Positions 36,116 to 44,597 of a stretch of DNA of 64,000 bases are shown here, one piece after another (the stretch's first letter is position 1; the number at the start of each line of letters is the position of its first letter). Source of the stretch: Lachnospiraceae bacterium. Lineage in GTDB: Bacteria; Bacillota; Clostridia; Lachnospirales; Lachnospiraceae. The stretch lies in assembly GCA_015057455.1 (NCBI GenBank), contig SVEH01000001.1, positions 1 to 64,000 of the forward strand, given 5' to 3'. Below the pieces are notes generated by a model, which had not been told where the DNA came from, searched no databases, and was given only the letters and a program-made list of their open reading frames with translations. Both the position numbers and the translations under genes were made by a program.

Positions 36116-39100
36116 TTATTGTTCATCCTCAATATCTTCTGATTCTAATACATTAAGAATATCATCCATAGTTTTCTTTGATATCCATTTGTAATTATTA
36201 TCTTCTAAATTAATATCAAAGTTACATATACTTTTATAATCACAGTACTGACATGGAGTTTTATCTCCAAATTTATATGGATTCTTTTCTATTATACCTT
36301 GTTTCATTTCTACGGCTTTTTGCCTAACTATTGATTGAGTTTTTTCTATTAAACTTTCAAATGCTCTATCATCAATTGCATTGGAGTTAGCTTTTATCTC
36401 TCCTTTTGTAGTTGTTGATAATTTAATTACATCTGATTTTGCTTTAGGTACTAACTTTTTATCTTCATCTACAATAGATTCATCTAAGCTTTCAATAATT
36501 ACAGGGTCTGAATTAACAATCCCTTTCATAGTTAATTTATCTAATATTCCCTTTTCAATCTCATCTATATCTTCATTACCGTCTTCTTGAATCGTCCTCA
36601 TGGACATAGCAATTTTTTCGTCTTTTTCTATAAATGGATTATCTACAGTATAATAAAACACTCCTGCAGGTCTTACCTTTTTATTCTTATTCTGCTGTTT
36701 TCTCGTATCTAATGCTACACTCATATATACCATAAGTTGAAGTTGAATTCCTTCCATAAACAAAGCAGGTTCGAAACTCTTACTGCTTGATTTATAATCT
36801 ATTACTTTTACATATTCTTCTTCACCTTGTGATACATCTAGTCTATCTATTGCACCTCTTAAACCGACTGTCTCATTATTATCTAGTTTTATATTCGTTG
36901 CATCTAAGTTGCTATTAGCACTAAATCTTACTTCATAACCTACTGGAACAAAACCACCTTTTTCAATATGTTTCTTAAGGGTTTTTATAGTTCTTTTTGA
37001 TATATCCTTTATTCTGTTAATCATATATTCATTACGCTTTGAACTATGCATAATAACGCCACCATACTCGGCAGTAGCTTCATCTACACACCTATCAACT
37101 ATTGTATTACAGTCATCTAGCGTTATATCTTCCCATGACATTTTATCTATCAATAATTGTTTTGAAAACATATCTAATGTGGTGTGAAATATTGTTCCAA
37201 TGTCTGGTAACTCTATTTCATATTGTTTACGTTTCTTTAATCTAAGACCATAATTAAGGAAATGTGCATATGCACATGATGCATATTTTTCTATCTCCGT
37301 TACTGATTTTTCACTGTTTTGATATATTAAATTAGCAACATTTTTACTAATGTACATATCATTATTAGTAAAAAATGCTTCATTTAGCATATTCATTACG
37401 TCTTCTTTTTTATTTATATTATTCTTATACCATAAGAATAATTGCTTCCATTCATCTGACATATCCTCTATATTTTTCTTTCTAAGACCATAAGCTAAAT
37501 AATCTAAGCCTGTATTAGTTCCTAGTATATGTGCGTAATAGTCCTTACTATTTTTATCACATATATCTGTTTCGCAATGGTTAAACAATGCCTCTACATA
37601 TGTCATTTTTTCTTCTTTAATTTCTAAATCTTCTACTAATCTAAGTATTTTATCTACAAAATATGCTTCCTTTATAGAATTACCTTCACTATCTAACTTA
37701 GAAAATGTAATAACAAGCTTCTCACTTGCCTTTGTAAGCATCATGTAAAGATAAAACTGCTCTATAAATAATTCTTGCTTCTTATTAGGTGAAAGCTCAA
37801 CTCCCATATCCGCAAGTAACTCTCTATCTAATTCTGAAATTATACCACCTTTAGTTGCATTCTTCGGTATAATATTCTCATTAACACCAACAAAAAACAA
37901 TACTTTTATATCATTAAGACGTGTTCTTTCTATATCACCTATGACTAATTGGTCTATTGTCATTGGAATAACACCAATCTTAACCTCTTCTATGCCAGCC
38001 TCAAAAATCTCCAAGTATTCTTTGACTGTTACTACTTCATCCCCTAATAAATCTACTATTTTATCTAATAAATCAATAACTATATCATATACTTGTGAAA
38101 ATTCTTTGGCTTTGGTAGGCATATTGTTTTCTTCAAAATACTTTTCATAATAATCTATCCTATCAAAAGCCTTTATATTTACTAAAAAGTCATAAAGTCC
38201 TTTTGATATATCTTTTACTGTTTTATTATTCTTAATGGATTTGCTTGCATTATTTAACAAATCATATATACTTTGTCTTAAAGTGTTAACTTGCTCTAAC
38301 ACTTCTTCATTATAAAATGAGTCCTTAATAACCCAATTCTTTTTCCAATGATTCTTATTCTTCTTGCCATAAGCAAGTACATAATTCTCTAATATATCTA
38401 ATTCTTCCCTAGTATAATCATTCATTCCACAACGTAAAAATCTAAATATACTCTCATAGGAAAAATTGCGGGACAATACTTCAAACAATGCCCTAATCAT
38501 TTCAACTAAAGGATTATCCATAATACTCTTATTATTATCTATAAAATATGGTATATCGCTCATCTCTAATCTTCGATTAAATATTCTACCATATGTTTCT
38601 ATATCGCCTGTTACTATGGCAATATCTCTATATCTAAGATTATTTTCTCGAATTAATCTCTTAATTCTCCATATAGTATAATCAACCTCTGCATCTGCAT
38701 TGGCTAAAGCATGTATACTTATATTATCTTGCTTACCTTTAAATGTGTACTTACCATATCTAAAAATATGTTGCTCTACATATTCTAGAACAGGTGCACT
38801 TTTAAATCTACCTACTTTTCTTTTTTCTCCATCTACTTGAATATAATCCTTTACTAATATATCTGCGTCAATATGTATCTTTGCTTCATTAGCTAAACCG
38901 CGCAATTTATTAATAGTTGTATTACTCATTCCAAATAAACTATATTCATTAATATGTTCTCCAACCTCATTCGTATCAACTGTTACTGTTACATAAACTT
39001 TCTTACAAAGTTTCATTATCTTAACAAGTAATTTATACTGTATAGGTGTAAATCCAGTAAATCCATCAAAGCATACAACACTATCCTTCAATACTTTTGA

Positions 39101-39667
39101 CTTTTCTAATACATTGTATAGTTTATCTAATACTTCTTCTGCCATTATATATTTTTCTTGTAGATATTCTTTAAATGCTTTATAAACTATACTTGTTTCC
39201 TGCAATTTTGTTTTTAACGCATTATCTTCTATATTCTCATTTATTTTTTGAATTTCTTCTGGACTAATACTATATTGACCAAACTCAGATATTAAAGATT
39301 TTAATTCAGATATAAATCCTTGTTTCTTTATATTACCTTTGAATAATACTAATTTATCTTCTTCATATGTCATTATTTTACGAAGTATCATATTCTTACC
39401 AGCATCATCTAGCACAATCCCTGGATTATATCCTATATCACTAAATATTTTATATGCCAATCTTACAAAACTTAAAACATCTATATTAAGTATTCCATTA
39501 TTAGGATGCATGGACACCATATTTTTCTGTGTCTGCAAAGTAAACTGTTCTGGCACTATTATTATATAATTTGTATTAGGATTCTTCATTGAATCTTCAA
39601 TTATTTCTGTATATATTTTATGTGATTTTCCTGAACCTGAACTTCCAAACACAAACTGTAAAGACAT
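36116..39667 (-). CDS. addB: AddB helicase-nuclease subunit
   Basis: 1183 residues, SD GGAGG. N-terminal Walker A GSSGSGKSHKI (~9-19) with an inactivated-helicase fold as in the family. The C-terminal nuclease has VKVIDYKSSSKSF, and the iron-sulfur cluster cysteines are present: one in KYASCAYAHFLNYGL and three in PCQYCDYKSICNF near the end. It pairs with AddA and acts in recombinational repair. Two tandem palindromic sites lie about 70-115 bases upstream of its start. Confidence 0.96.
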   Translation of the reverse strand: MSLQFVFGSSGSGKSHKIYTEIIEDSMKNPNTNYIIIVPEQFTLQTQKNMVSMHPNNGILNIDVLSFVRLAYKIFSDIGYNPGIVLDDAGKNMILRKIMTYEEDKLVLFKGNIKKQGFISELKSLISEFGQYSISPEEIQKINENIEDNALKTKLQETSIVYKAFKEYLQEKYIMAEEVLDKLYNVLEKSKVLKDSVVCFDGFTGFTPIQYKLLVKIMKLCKKVYVTVTVDTNEVGEHINEYSLFGMSNTTINKLRGLANEAKIHIDADILVKDYIQVDGEKRKVGRFKSAPVLEYVEQHIFRYGKYTFKGKQDNISIHALANADAEVDYTIWRIKRLIRENNLRYRDIAIVTGDIETYGRIFNRRLEMSDIPYFIDNNKSIMDNPLVEMIRALFEVLSRNFSYESIFRFLRCGMNDYTREELDILENYVLAYGKKNKNHWKKNWVIKDSFYNEEVLEQVNTLRQSIYDLLNNASKSIKNNKTVKDISKGLYDFLVNIKAFDRIDYYEKYFEENNMPTKAKEFSQVYDIVIDLLDKIVDLLGDEVVTVKEYLEIFEAGIEEVKIGVIPMTIDQLVIGDIERTRLNDIKVLFFVGVNENIIPKNATKGGIISELDRELLADMGVELSPNKKQELFIEQFYLYMMLTKASEKLVITFSKLDSEGNSIKEAYFVDKILRLVEDLEIKEEKMTYVEALFNHCETDICDKNSKDYYAHILGTNTGLDYLAYGLRKKNIEDMSDEWKQLFLWYKNNINKKEDVMNMLNEAFFTNNDMYISKNVANLIYQNSEKSVTEIEKYASCAYAHFLNYGLRLKKRKQYEIELPDIGTIFHTTLDMFSKQLLIDKMSWEDITLDDCNTIVDRCVDEATAEYGGVIMHSSKRNEYMINRIKDISKRTIKTLKKHIEKGGFVPVGYEVRFSANSNLDATNIKLDNNETVGLRGAIDRLDVSQGEEEYVKVIDYKSSSKSFEPALFMEGIQLQLMVYMSVALDTRKQQNKNKKVRPAGVFYYTVDNPFIEKDEKIAMSMRTIQEDGNEDIDEIEKGILDKLTMKGIVNSDPVIIESLDESIVDEDKKLVPKAKSDVIKLSTTTKGEIKANSNAIDDRAFESLIEKTQSIVRQKAVEMKQGIIEKNPYKFGDKTPCQYCDYKSICNFDINLEDNNYKWISKKTMDDILNVLESEDIEDEQ

Positions 39668-39738
39668 ATGAAACCTCCGCTATATATTTTACTTTTTTTT
39701 ACTTTTTTCTTTTCTAATTATACTCTAGACTTTAGTTT

Positions 39739-39781
39739 ACTGCAAGTTTTAGTTGCAGTACTGCAAGTATTAGTTGCACTG
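39739..39781. promoter_or_regulatory. Tandem palindromic sites between addB and the divergent FMN-binding-like gene
   Basis: Two consecutive 21-base units, CTGCAAGTTTTAGTTGCAG and TGCAAGTATTAGTTGCA, each an inverted repeat of TGCAA with a 7-base centre. The junction itself forms TTGCAGTACTGCAA. It is a candidate operator for one or both divergent genes. It does not match the clostridial LexA box. Confidence 0.6.
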
Positions 39782-39890
39782 TTCTAGTCACGATTACACA
39801 ATGTATTATTTCAATTTCATGAATAATTTCATTTTCATTATAATATATATATTATAAATATCTTTTTATAATATATGTTGGAGGTTTTTT

Positions 39891-40433
39891 ATGGGCAAAT
39901 CTAGACTTTTTGTTTTTCAGCTAAAAGAAGTTATATATACTTTTTTATTTATTATTCTTGCTATTATTTTAATTATTGTGTTATTTAATATGTTTAGAGG
40001 AGATTCCAATGTAGATTCTACTAATATAAGTTCTAATACGGTAAGCAGTTCTTCTAATATGAATATGTCCTCTAGTAGTTCTTCTACTGATATTTTATCT
40101 GTTAATAGTTCTAGTGATAACACTGGTAATAATCTTTTTAATGTTTCTTATATTCCTGGAGTTTATTCAACCAGTCTTAAACTTAACAATCAAAATATTA
40201 ATCTTTCTGTTACAGTTGATAAAAATCATATTAAAGCTGTTTCTGCCACTAATTTAAGCGACAGTATTCAAGTAATGTATCCTCTACTTGAACCTAGTAT
40301 TGAGTACATAGAAGCAGAACTTGCAAATGGAACTCCTATTGAACAAATTAAACATGATAGCACTAGTGTTTATACTGGCACTATGTTAACAGAAGCTATT
40401 ACTGAATTACTTAAAGAAGCTGAAGCTAAATAA
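39891..40433 (+). CDS. Membrane-anchored FMN-binding-like domain protein
   Basis: 180 residues, SD GGAGG. One membrane helix (~15-37), a Ser/Asn-rich linker (~40-80), then a compact C-terminal domain beginning YIPGVYSTSLKLNNQNINLSVTVDKNHIKAVSA. That is the strand pattern of the FMN_bind family (Y-x-x-G-x-Y ... v-V-V-...I..V), but the Ser/Thr used for covalent flavin attachment is not obvious. The later part (SIEYIEAELANGTPIEQIKHDSTSVYTGTMLTEAI) contains a plausible DSTSVYTGT motif. It probably faces the outside of the membrane. The stop overlaps the start of the repeat at 40434. Confidence 0.55.
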   Translation: MGKSRLFVFQLKEVIYTFLFIILAIILIIVLFNMFRGDSNVDSTNISSNTVSSSSNMNMSSSSSSTDILSVNSSSDNTGNNLFNVSYIPGVYSTSLKLNNQNINLSVTVDKNHIKAVSATNLSDSIQVMYPLLEPSIEYIEAELANGTPIEQIKHDSTSVYTGTMLTEAITELLKEAEAK

Positions 40434-40560
40434 ACTCTAATTTGTAGGTTTCTTGTGCCCCTGTCGTTCCGACAGGGGCATGGTTGTGGTATTTAAGCTT
40501 CTTTATAATTTGAGCTATCGCTCAAATTGGGGATCATAGGCTCCGCACGAGTTTTAGTTT
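40434..40560 (+). repeat. Dispersed intergenic repeat, leader module (copy 2)
   Basis: Reverse complement of 1-135 at near identity. Order on the plus strand: hairpin GCCCCTGTCG/CGACAGGGGC (40457-40479), a ~25-base conserved spacer, hairpin AATTTGAGC/GCTCAAATT (~40506-40527), GGGGATCATAGGCTCCGCAC. It leads into the structured core at 40585-40721. Confidence 0.85.
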
Positions 40561-40584
40561 CCAGTTCTAGTGACGCAATAATAC

Positions 40585-40721
40585 GGGTTCGAATATATAT
40601 GTTTAATGGACGTTCTCACTTGACTTCGCGCCTAACGGACACTAAGTTCTTTCGGCGCTGATGCTTGAAATCACTAAGTGCCGAGGGGCTCAGACACCTT
40701 TAAACATATATATTCGAGCCC
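40585..40721 (+). ncRNA. Structured RNA-like element, core A
   Basis: The outer helix 40585-40606 with 40700-40721 is 22 bp with a single G-U type pair. Inside are CGG/CCG (40636-40638 with 40681-40683) and CACT/AGTG (40640-40643 with 40677-40680, one bulged A), then an internal loop AAGTTC (40644-40649) / TCACTA (40671-40676). Last comes TTTC/GAAA (40650-40653 with 40667-40670), closing a small hairpin. Core B has the same architecture with different paired bases. Family unknown to me. Confidence 0.65.
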
Positions 40722-40870
40722 CTTTATTATTTGCTGTGTACTAAAGCATATAGATATAATTATTCTTTGTTTTATAAATCTACCCATGAGAGCCAAAACA
40801 GTAATTATGGTAAGAATATAACAAAAAAGGAATATCTCATAAAAGCTATAATACTCATAAGCAAGGGTTA

Positions 40871-41027
40871 AAATTTAAGAGGAATATAGTATATTTTTCG
40901 GGGTTTGCAAACCGTCGGCGTTTAGTGAATACAAGCATATATTATGCGAAGTATGAACTTAACGACCGTTACGCTTTGCAACGGAGCGCAAGCGGTGAGA
41001 AAAATAAACTATATTCCTCTTAAATTT
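40871..41027 (-). ncRNA. Structured RNA-like element, core B
   Basis: The outer helix 40871-40890 with 41008-41027 is a perfect 20 bp, with a sequence unrelated to core A. Read on the minus strand it shares TTCTCAC, TAACGG, AAGTTC, TGCTT, TCACTA and GCCGA with core A in the same order. Inner helices: CGTT/AACG (40919-40922 with 40961-40964), CGG/CCG (40916-40918 with 40966-40968, one bulged base) and ATAC/GTAT (40929-40932 with 40951-40954). Upstream on the minus strand (41028-41096) lie GCTAGTTTC, GCTCCGCG and the AATTTGAGC hairpin, as for core A. Confidence 0.65.
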
Positions 41028-41096
41028 GAAACTAGCATAAAAGTCTAAAACTTTCGCGGAGCTAAAAAACTCCCAATTTGAGCGATAGCTCAAATT
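41028..41096 (-). repeat. Leader module of element B (hairpin family copy)
   Basis: Contains AATTTGAGCGATAGCTCAAATT-type hairpin (~41075-41096), CCC, GCGGAGC and ACTAGCATAA, the same modules as at 1-135, 15420-15457, 40500-40552 and 63868-63926. It lies directly downstream of the sigF stop (41107). Confidence 0.75.
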
Positions 41097-41106
41097 AAAT
41101 AAAACT

Positions 41107-41817
41107 TTATGTACACTGCCTCATGTATAGCAATATTTTTTTCTCTAGTCTTGAGACTTGTACTTGGCTTATTTGTAGGATTTTTGCTACTTCTGTTTGG
41201 GTTTTATCTTCAAAATATCGTAAGCTAATTATTTGTCTTTGGAAATCATCTAACTTATCCATTAAACTTTTTAATAGCATATTATCCCTAACTTTTTTAT
41301 ATTCATCTCTTTCATCCTTTAGTTTATCTTGTAGTGTTAACGCTGAACCATCCTTATTATAAATGATTTCATTTGTTGACTCTATTCCTTTACTCGCATC
41401 TAATGCCATAATTATTTCTTCTTTATTCAATCCTGTACAATTTTCTATTTCCTCTATTGTTGCATCTATTCCATTTTCACTTCTCAAATATTCTATACTT
41501 CTGTTTATCTTTATTAGATTCTCTTTTATACTCCTACTTACTTTTATCATCCCGTCATCTCGTATAAACCTCTTTATTTCTCCTGTTATCACTGGTACAG
41601 CATAGGTTGAAAATTTCACATTATAATTAGTATCAAAATTGTCTATTGCCTTTATTAATCCAATAGATCCTATTTGAATTAGATCTTCAAGTTCTGTTCC
41701 TCTTCCAACAAATCTTTTTGCTATACTATATACCAATCCCATATTAATCTCGACCATTTTATCTCTTGCAGCTTTATCACCATTCTTCCATAGTTGTATA
41801 AGCTTGCATGTCTCCAT
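41107..41817 (-). CDS. sigF: Sporulation sigma factor SigF (SpoIIAC)
   Basis: 236 residues, SD GAGAGG. Sigma-70 family without region 1: region 2 DLIQIGSIGLIKAIDNFDTNYNVKFSTYAVPVITGEIKRFIRDDG (~45-90), region 3 with IEEIENCTGLNKEEII, region 4 LSLRYFEDKTQTEVAKILQISQVQVSRLEKKIL (~195-230). The TGEIKRFIRDDG-MIKVSRSIKEN phrase is typical of forespore sigma factors (SigF/SigG group). Position after spoIIAA-spoIIAB identifies it as SigF, the first forespore-specific sigma factor. It is 12 bases downstream of spoIIAB. Confidence 0.93.
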   Translation of the reverse strand: METCKLIQLWKNGDKAARDKMVEINMGLVYSIAKRFVGRGTELEDLIQIGSIGLIKAIDNFDTNYNVKFSTYAVPVITGEIKRFIRDDGMIKVSRSIKENLIKINRSIEYLRSENGIDATIEEIENCTGLNKEEIIMALDASKGIESTNEIIYNKDGSALTLQDKLKDERDEYKKVRDNMLLKSLMDKLDDFQRQIISLRYFEDKTQTEVAKILQISQVQVSRLEKKILLYMRQCT

Positions 41818-41829
41818 TAATTAACCTCT

Positions 41830-42258
41830 CTATCCCATTTTATTTATATATTTATTCATAAATATAGTTGTTCCCTTTCCAACTGATGAATCAACTTTTA
41901 ATTCATCCATAAATGCTTCCATAAAACAAAATCCCATTCCTGATCGTTCCGCATCTCTTTTTGTTGTATACATTGGCTCCATGGCTTTATCAATATCCTC
42001 AATTCCTACACCATTATCAATAATTTCAACACTAAACTTGTTATCTTCTATATACATATTCATATATATAATTCCTTCTCCACCTTCATAGCCATGAATA
42101 ACACAATTAGTTATTGCCTCTGAAATAGCAGTTTTTATATCTGCAATTTCATCAAGTGTTGGATCTAATGGTGCCAAAAATGCAACTGTTGCCATTCTTG
42201 CAAAACCTTCATTATATGAATTACTGTCAATTTCCATTTTTATTTTATTTCTATACAT
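41830..42258 (-). CDS. spoIIAB: Anti-sigma F factor SpoIIAB
   Basis: 142 residues, SD AAGGAG. GHKL-type serine kinase fold: N-box DIKTAISEAITNCVIHGY (~41-58), G1 IIDNGVGIED (~79-88), and G2 in RSGMGFCFMEAFMD (~107-120). It binds and holds SigF, and phosphorylates SpoIIAA on serine. The gene order spoIIAA-spoIIAB-sigF matches all spore formers, but a 173-base gap, not an overlap, separates it from spoIIAA. Confidence 0.95.
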   Translation of the reverse strand: MYRNKIKMEIDSNSYNEGFARMATVAFLAPLDPTLDEIADIKTAISEAITNCVIHGYEGGEGIIYMNMYIEDNKFSVEIIDNGVGIEDIDKAMEPMYTTKRDAERSGMGFCFMEAFMDELKVDSSVGKGTTIFMNKYINKMG

Positions 42259-42431
42259 ATCTAACTCCTTTACTTATTTAATATTTCATGCTTTATATTC
42301 ACTAATATATTTATATATTTATATATTTGTTTATATATATTTTTACTTATTCTTATTGCATAATTGCGCTTCTCTATGATATTTCTTTATTATCAAATAT
42401 AGAATTACTATTATTTTCATATAATATTTGC

Positions 42432-42830
42432 CTAATTTTGACACTCTTCAAAATCCTTTATTGCCTCTGAAATACTATCATATTTAGTAGCTATTCTATA
42501 TAATCCAGACATTGTAAATATCTTATCAATTATTGAATTTATTCCCACTACTGCAATTTCACCTCTCATATAGTATATTTTCTTATAACGTCCCATAATA
42601 ACACCTATTCCAGAACTATCCATAAATGATACATTTGTAAAATCAAATACTATATTCCTAGTATTTTCAAATTCAATAACATCATCAATTTTCTCTCTTA
42701 TTTTTTCAGCATTATGATGATCTAAATCTTCCTTTAAATAAACTATTAGAGTTTCATCCTTTACTACCAAATCATCTTTGCACTCATAATTCTTTTCTTT
42801 ACCAGTGGTTACATCATATATATTTTTCAA
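42432..42830 (-). CDS. spoIIAA: Anti-anti-sigma factor SpoIIAA
   Basis: 132 residues from a TTG at 42830, eight bases after the SD AGGAG (a GTG at 42839 overlaps the SD). The STAS domain shows LIVYLKEDLDHHNAEKIREKID and the phospho-acceptor loop FMDSSGIGVIMGRYK (Ser of DSSG, about residue 70). About 22 extra residues precede the domain compared with typical SpoIIAA, and no alternative start with an SD is visible inside. Unphosphorylated SpoIIAA frees SigF from SpoIIAB in the forespore. Confidence 0.92.
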   Translation of the reverse strand: MKNIYDVTTGKEKNYECKDDLVVKDETLIVYLKEDLDHHNAEKIREKIDDVIEFENTRNIVFDFTNVSFMDSSGIGVIMGRYKKIYYMRGEIAVVGINSIIDKIFTMSGLYRIATKYDSISEAIKDFEECQN

Positions 42831-42988
42831 TTTTATCACTCCTATTTTAATCTTTATATTTCATTACTCTCTATATACTACTGTCTATTTGGTAAAATAC
42901 TTCCATTATATGAATGCTTATATACACTCTATATCAAATCTTATATTGTATATAATCACATTCAAAATATTGTACTTTCCTATAAAAC

Positions 42989-43026
42989 AAAAAACAGATA
43001 CAAAATATCTTTTGTATCTGTTTTTT
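42989..43026. terminator. Strong bidirectional terminator between the TPR gene and the spoIIA operon
   Basis: A perfect 16-bp stem AAAAAACAGATACAAA/TTTGTATCTGTTTTTT with a 6-base loop. It insulates the spoIIA operon from upstream minus-strand transcription. Confidence 0.88.
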
Positions 43027-43103
43027 GCTTCAGAACATACTGCTATGTTCCTACTGCTTTATCTTATGTCTATTACATATTACATCTATCGGTTAGCATA
43101 TAT

Positions 43104-44585
43104 TTATTCTTGTGGTGCTTCTCCACCCTCAGTAGCAGACTGCTGCTCACCCTGTGTACCTGTCTGCTCTGGCGTAGCCTGTGCTTCTTGTTCTGTAGAT
43201 TCAGTAGCTGCCTCTTGTGGATTATACTGGTATCCCATTTCATTTAGTCTCTTCTTAGCTGTTGCACTTCGGCTTGCACTAGGGAATTTTTTAATCAATT
43301 CCTCATAATACTTCTTAGCTTGTGCCTTATCACCTTGTTTCTGCAATGTACGAGCCAAGAAATATAGTACAGTTTCATTCTCATCTGTTAATTGGTATGC
43401 CTTCTTAAGTACTACAAGTGCCTCTTCAAGCTTACCAGCATTACACTTATCTCTACCTTCATCTGCATACTTTTTAATTACACTATCATATACTTCACCT
43501 TTAATGTAATCATAAAGTACTTGAGCATCTTCAAGTTCAAACTTGTCTAAGTCTATTTTTGCAATCTCCAATGCTGCTTTTTCATTATCTCCAGAAATGT
43601 AATATTTAGCACCTTTTAATAAATTATCATATAAAGTTAGATTCTTAGCTTTATTCTTATAAGAATCAATCTCTTTATCCTTCTTGCTTATTTCGTCTTC
43701 TAAATTATCAATATCTTCTTTTAATTGTGACATCTCTGTTGCTATTGATACATTCTCGTCACTATCTTTAACAACTTTTCTATTGTATTCCTTAGTTGAT
43801 TCTTGCTTTACTGATGGCACTATTAAAAATGCAACTATAGCTACACCAATTAATATACCTACAATAAGATTTATAAAAGTAGCCATATTAGTCTTTTCTT
43901 CTTTGTACATGTCTAATGGCGCTAATGATGCATATACTGCATCTCTTTTCTTCACCTTAGTTTCTTCTTCTGGCATATTATCATTTACTTCTTTCATATA
44001 TAAAAGAGTAGTATCATTAGCAACATCTATACTTTGTGCTTCTTTAAGTATCTTATTAGCTTTTACATATTGCTCTTGCTTTATATATATAAGCGCTGTC
44101 AAATGCATAGCTTTCAAATAATGTTCATTTAGGGTTAATACCTTCTTTAAATGTATAAGTGCTAAATCTTCATTCCCACCTTTTACAGCCTGCAATGCTA
44201 AATTAAACTTTCTAAATGATTGATTATAGCTATCTACCTTAGTTGGACTCGCTTGTATCTCGTTTAAATAATACTCTGCTAGTTCATTATCTGGCTTATA
44301 ATGCTTACTTAAAACCCATTGAGTAAGTGCTTCAACTATTTCTCCATTCTCATAATATATTAATCCTAATAAATTACGAGCATCACAATTCTCCTTATTA
44401 AATTGTATACTTTTCTTCAAATCCAAAATAGCATTAGATAAATCCCTTACCTTAGCTTTCTTTAAAGCTATATTATAGTATGAATTTGAAATCTTTATTG
44501 CTTTAACATAATAAGTTACATCCTTTTTACATGAAGTACACTTATTATCATTCTTTAACTCTTCCTTACAATGTGGACACTTCAT
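43104..44585 (-). CDS. Zinc-ribbon, TPR and coiled-coil membrane protein
   Basis: 493 residues, SD GGTGAG. An N-terminal zinc ribbon (CPHC at 3-6, CTSC at 16-19) is followed by TPR repeats (~30-200: NARNLLGLIYYENGEIVEAL-type helices), one membrane helix (~232-255), a coiled coil (~270-320) and outer-face TPR-like helices (~330-455, e.g. VLYFLARTLQKQGDKAQAKKYYEELIKKFPSA). The tail is Gln/Glu/Thr-rich. The layout suggests a scaffold linking cytoplasmic and extracytoplasmic partners; the partners are unknown. It is preceded within 12 bases by a 54-codon ORF and more distantly by purA on the same strand. Confidence 0.78.
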   Translation of the reverse strand: MKCPHCKEELKNDNKCTSCKKDVTYYVKAIKISNSYYNIALKKAKVRDLSNAILDLKKSIQFNKENCDARNLLGLIYYENGEIVEALTQWVLSKHYKPDNELAEYYLNEIQASPTKVDSYNQSFRKFNLALQAVKGGNEDLALIHLKKVLTLNEHYLKAMHLTALIYIKQEQYVKANKILKEAQSIDVANDTTLLYMKEVNDNMPEEETKVKKRDAVYASLAPLDMYKEEKTNMATFINLIVGILIGVAIVAFLIVPSVKQESTKEYNRKVVKDSDENVSIATEMSQLKEDIDNLEDEISKKDKEIDSYKNKAKNLTLYDNLLKGAKYYISGDNEKAALEIAKIDLDKFELEDAQVLYDYIKGEVYDSVIKKYADEGRDKCNAGKLEEALVVLKKAYQLTDENETVLYFLARTLQKQGDKAQAKKYYEELIKKFPSASRSATAKKRLNEMGYQYNPQEAATESTEQEAQATPEQTGTQGEQQSATEGGEAPQE

Positions 44586-44597
44586 AACATCTCACCT

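Noticed and set aside
39739-39781. LexA/SOS box before addB
   Set aside because: The palindromes are TGCAA-n7-TTGCA and lack the GAAC-n4-GTTC core used by Firmicutes LexA.
40585-41027. CRISPR, retron or group II intron interpretation of the structured elements
   Set aside because: No repeat-spacer array, no reverse transcriptase gene and no intron domain V-like motif are visible; the two copies are inverted relative to each other and are far too short for an intron.
42938-42970. SigH-like promoter before spoIIAA (ATAGGAAAG ... TTGAATGT on the minus strand)
   Set aside because: Both boxes resemble the SigH consensus, but the spacing is about three bases shorter than in known SigH promoters, so I do not list it as a feature.
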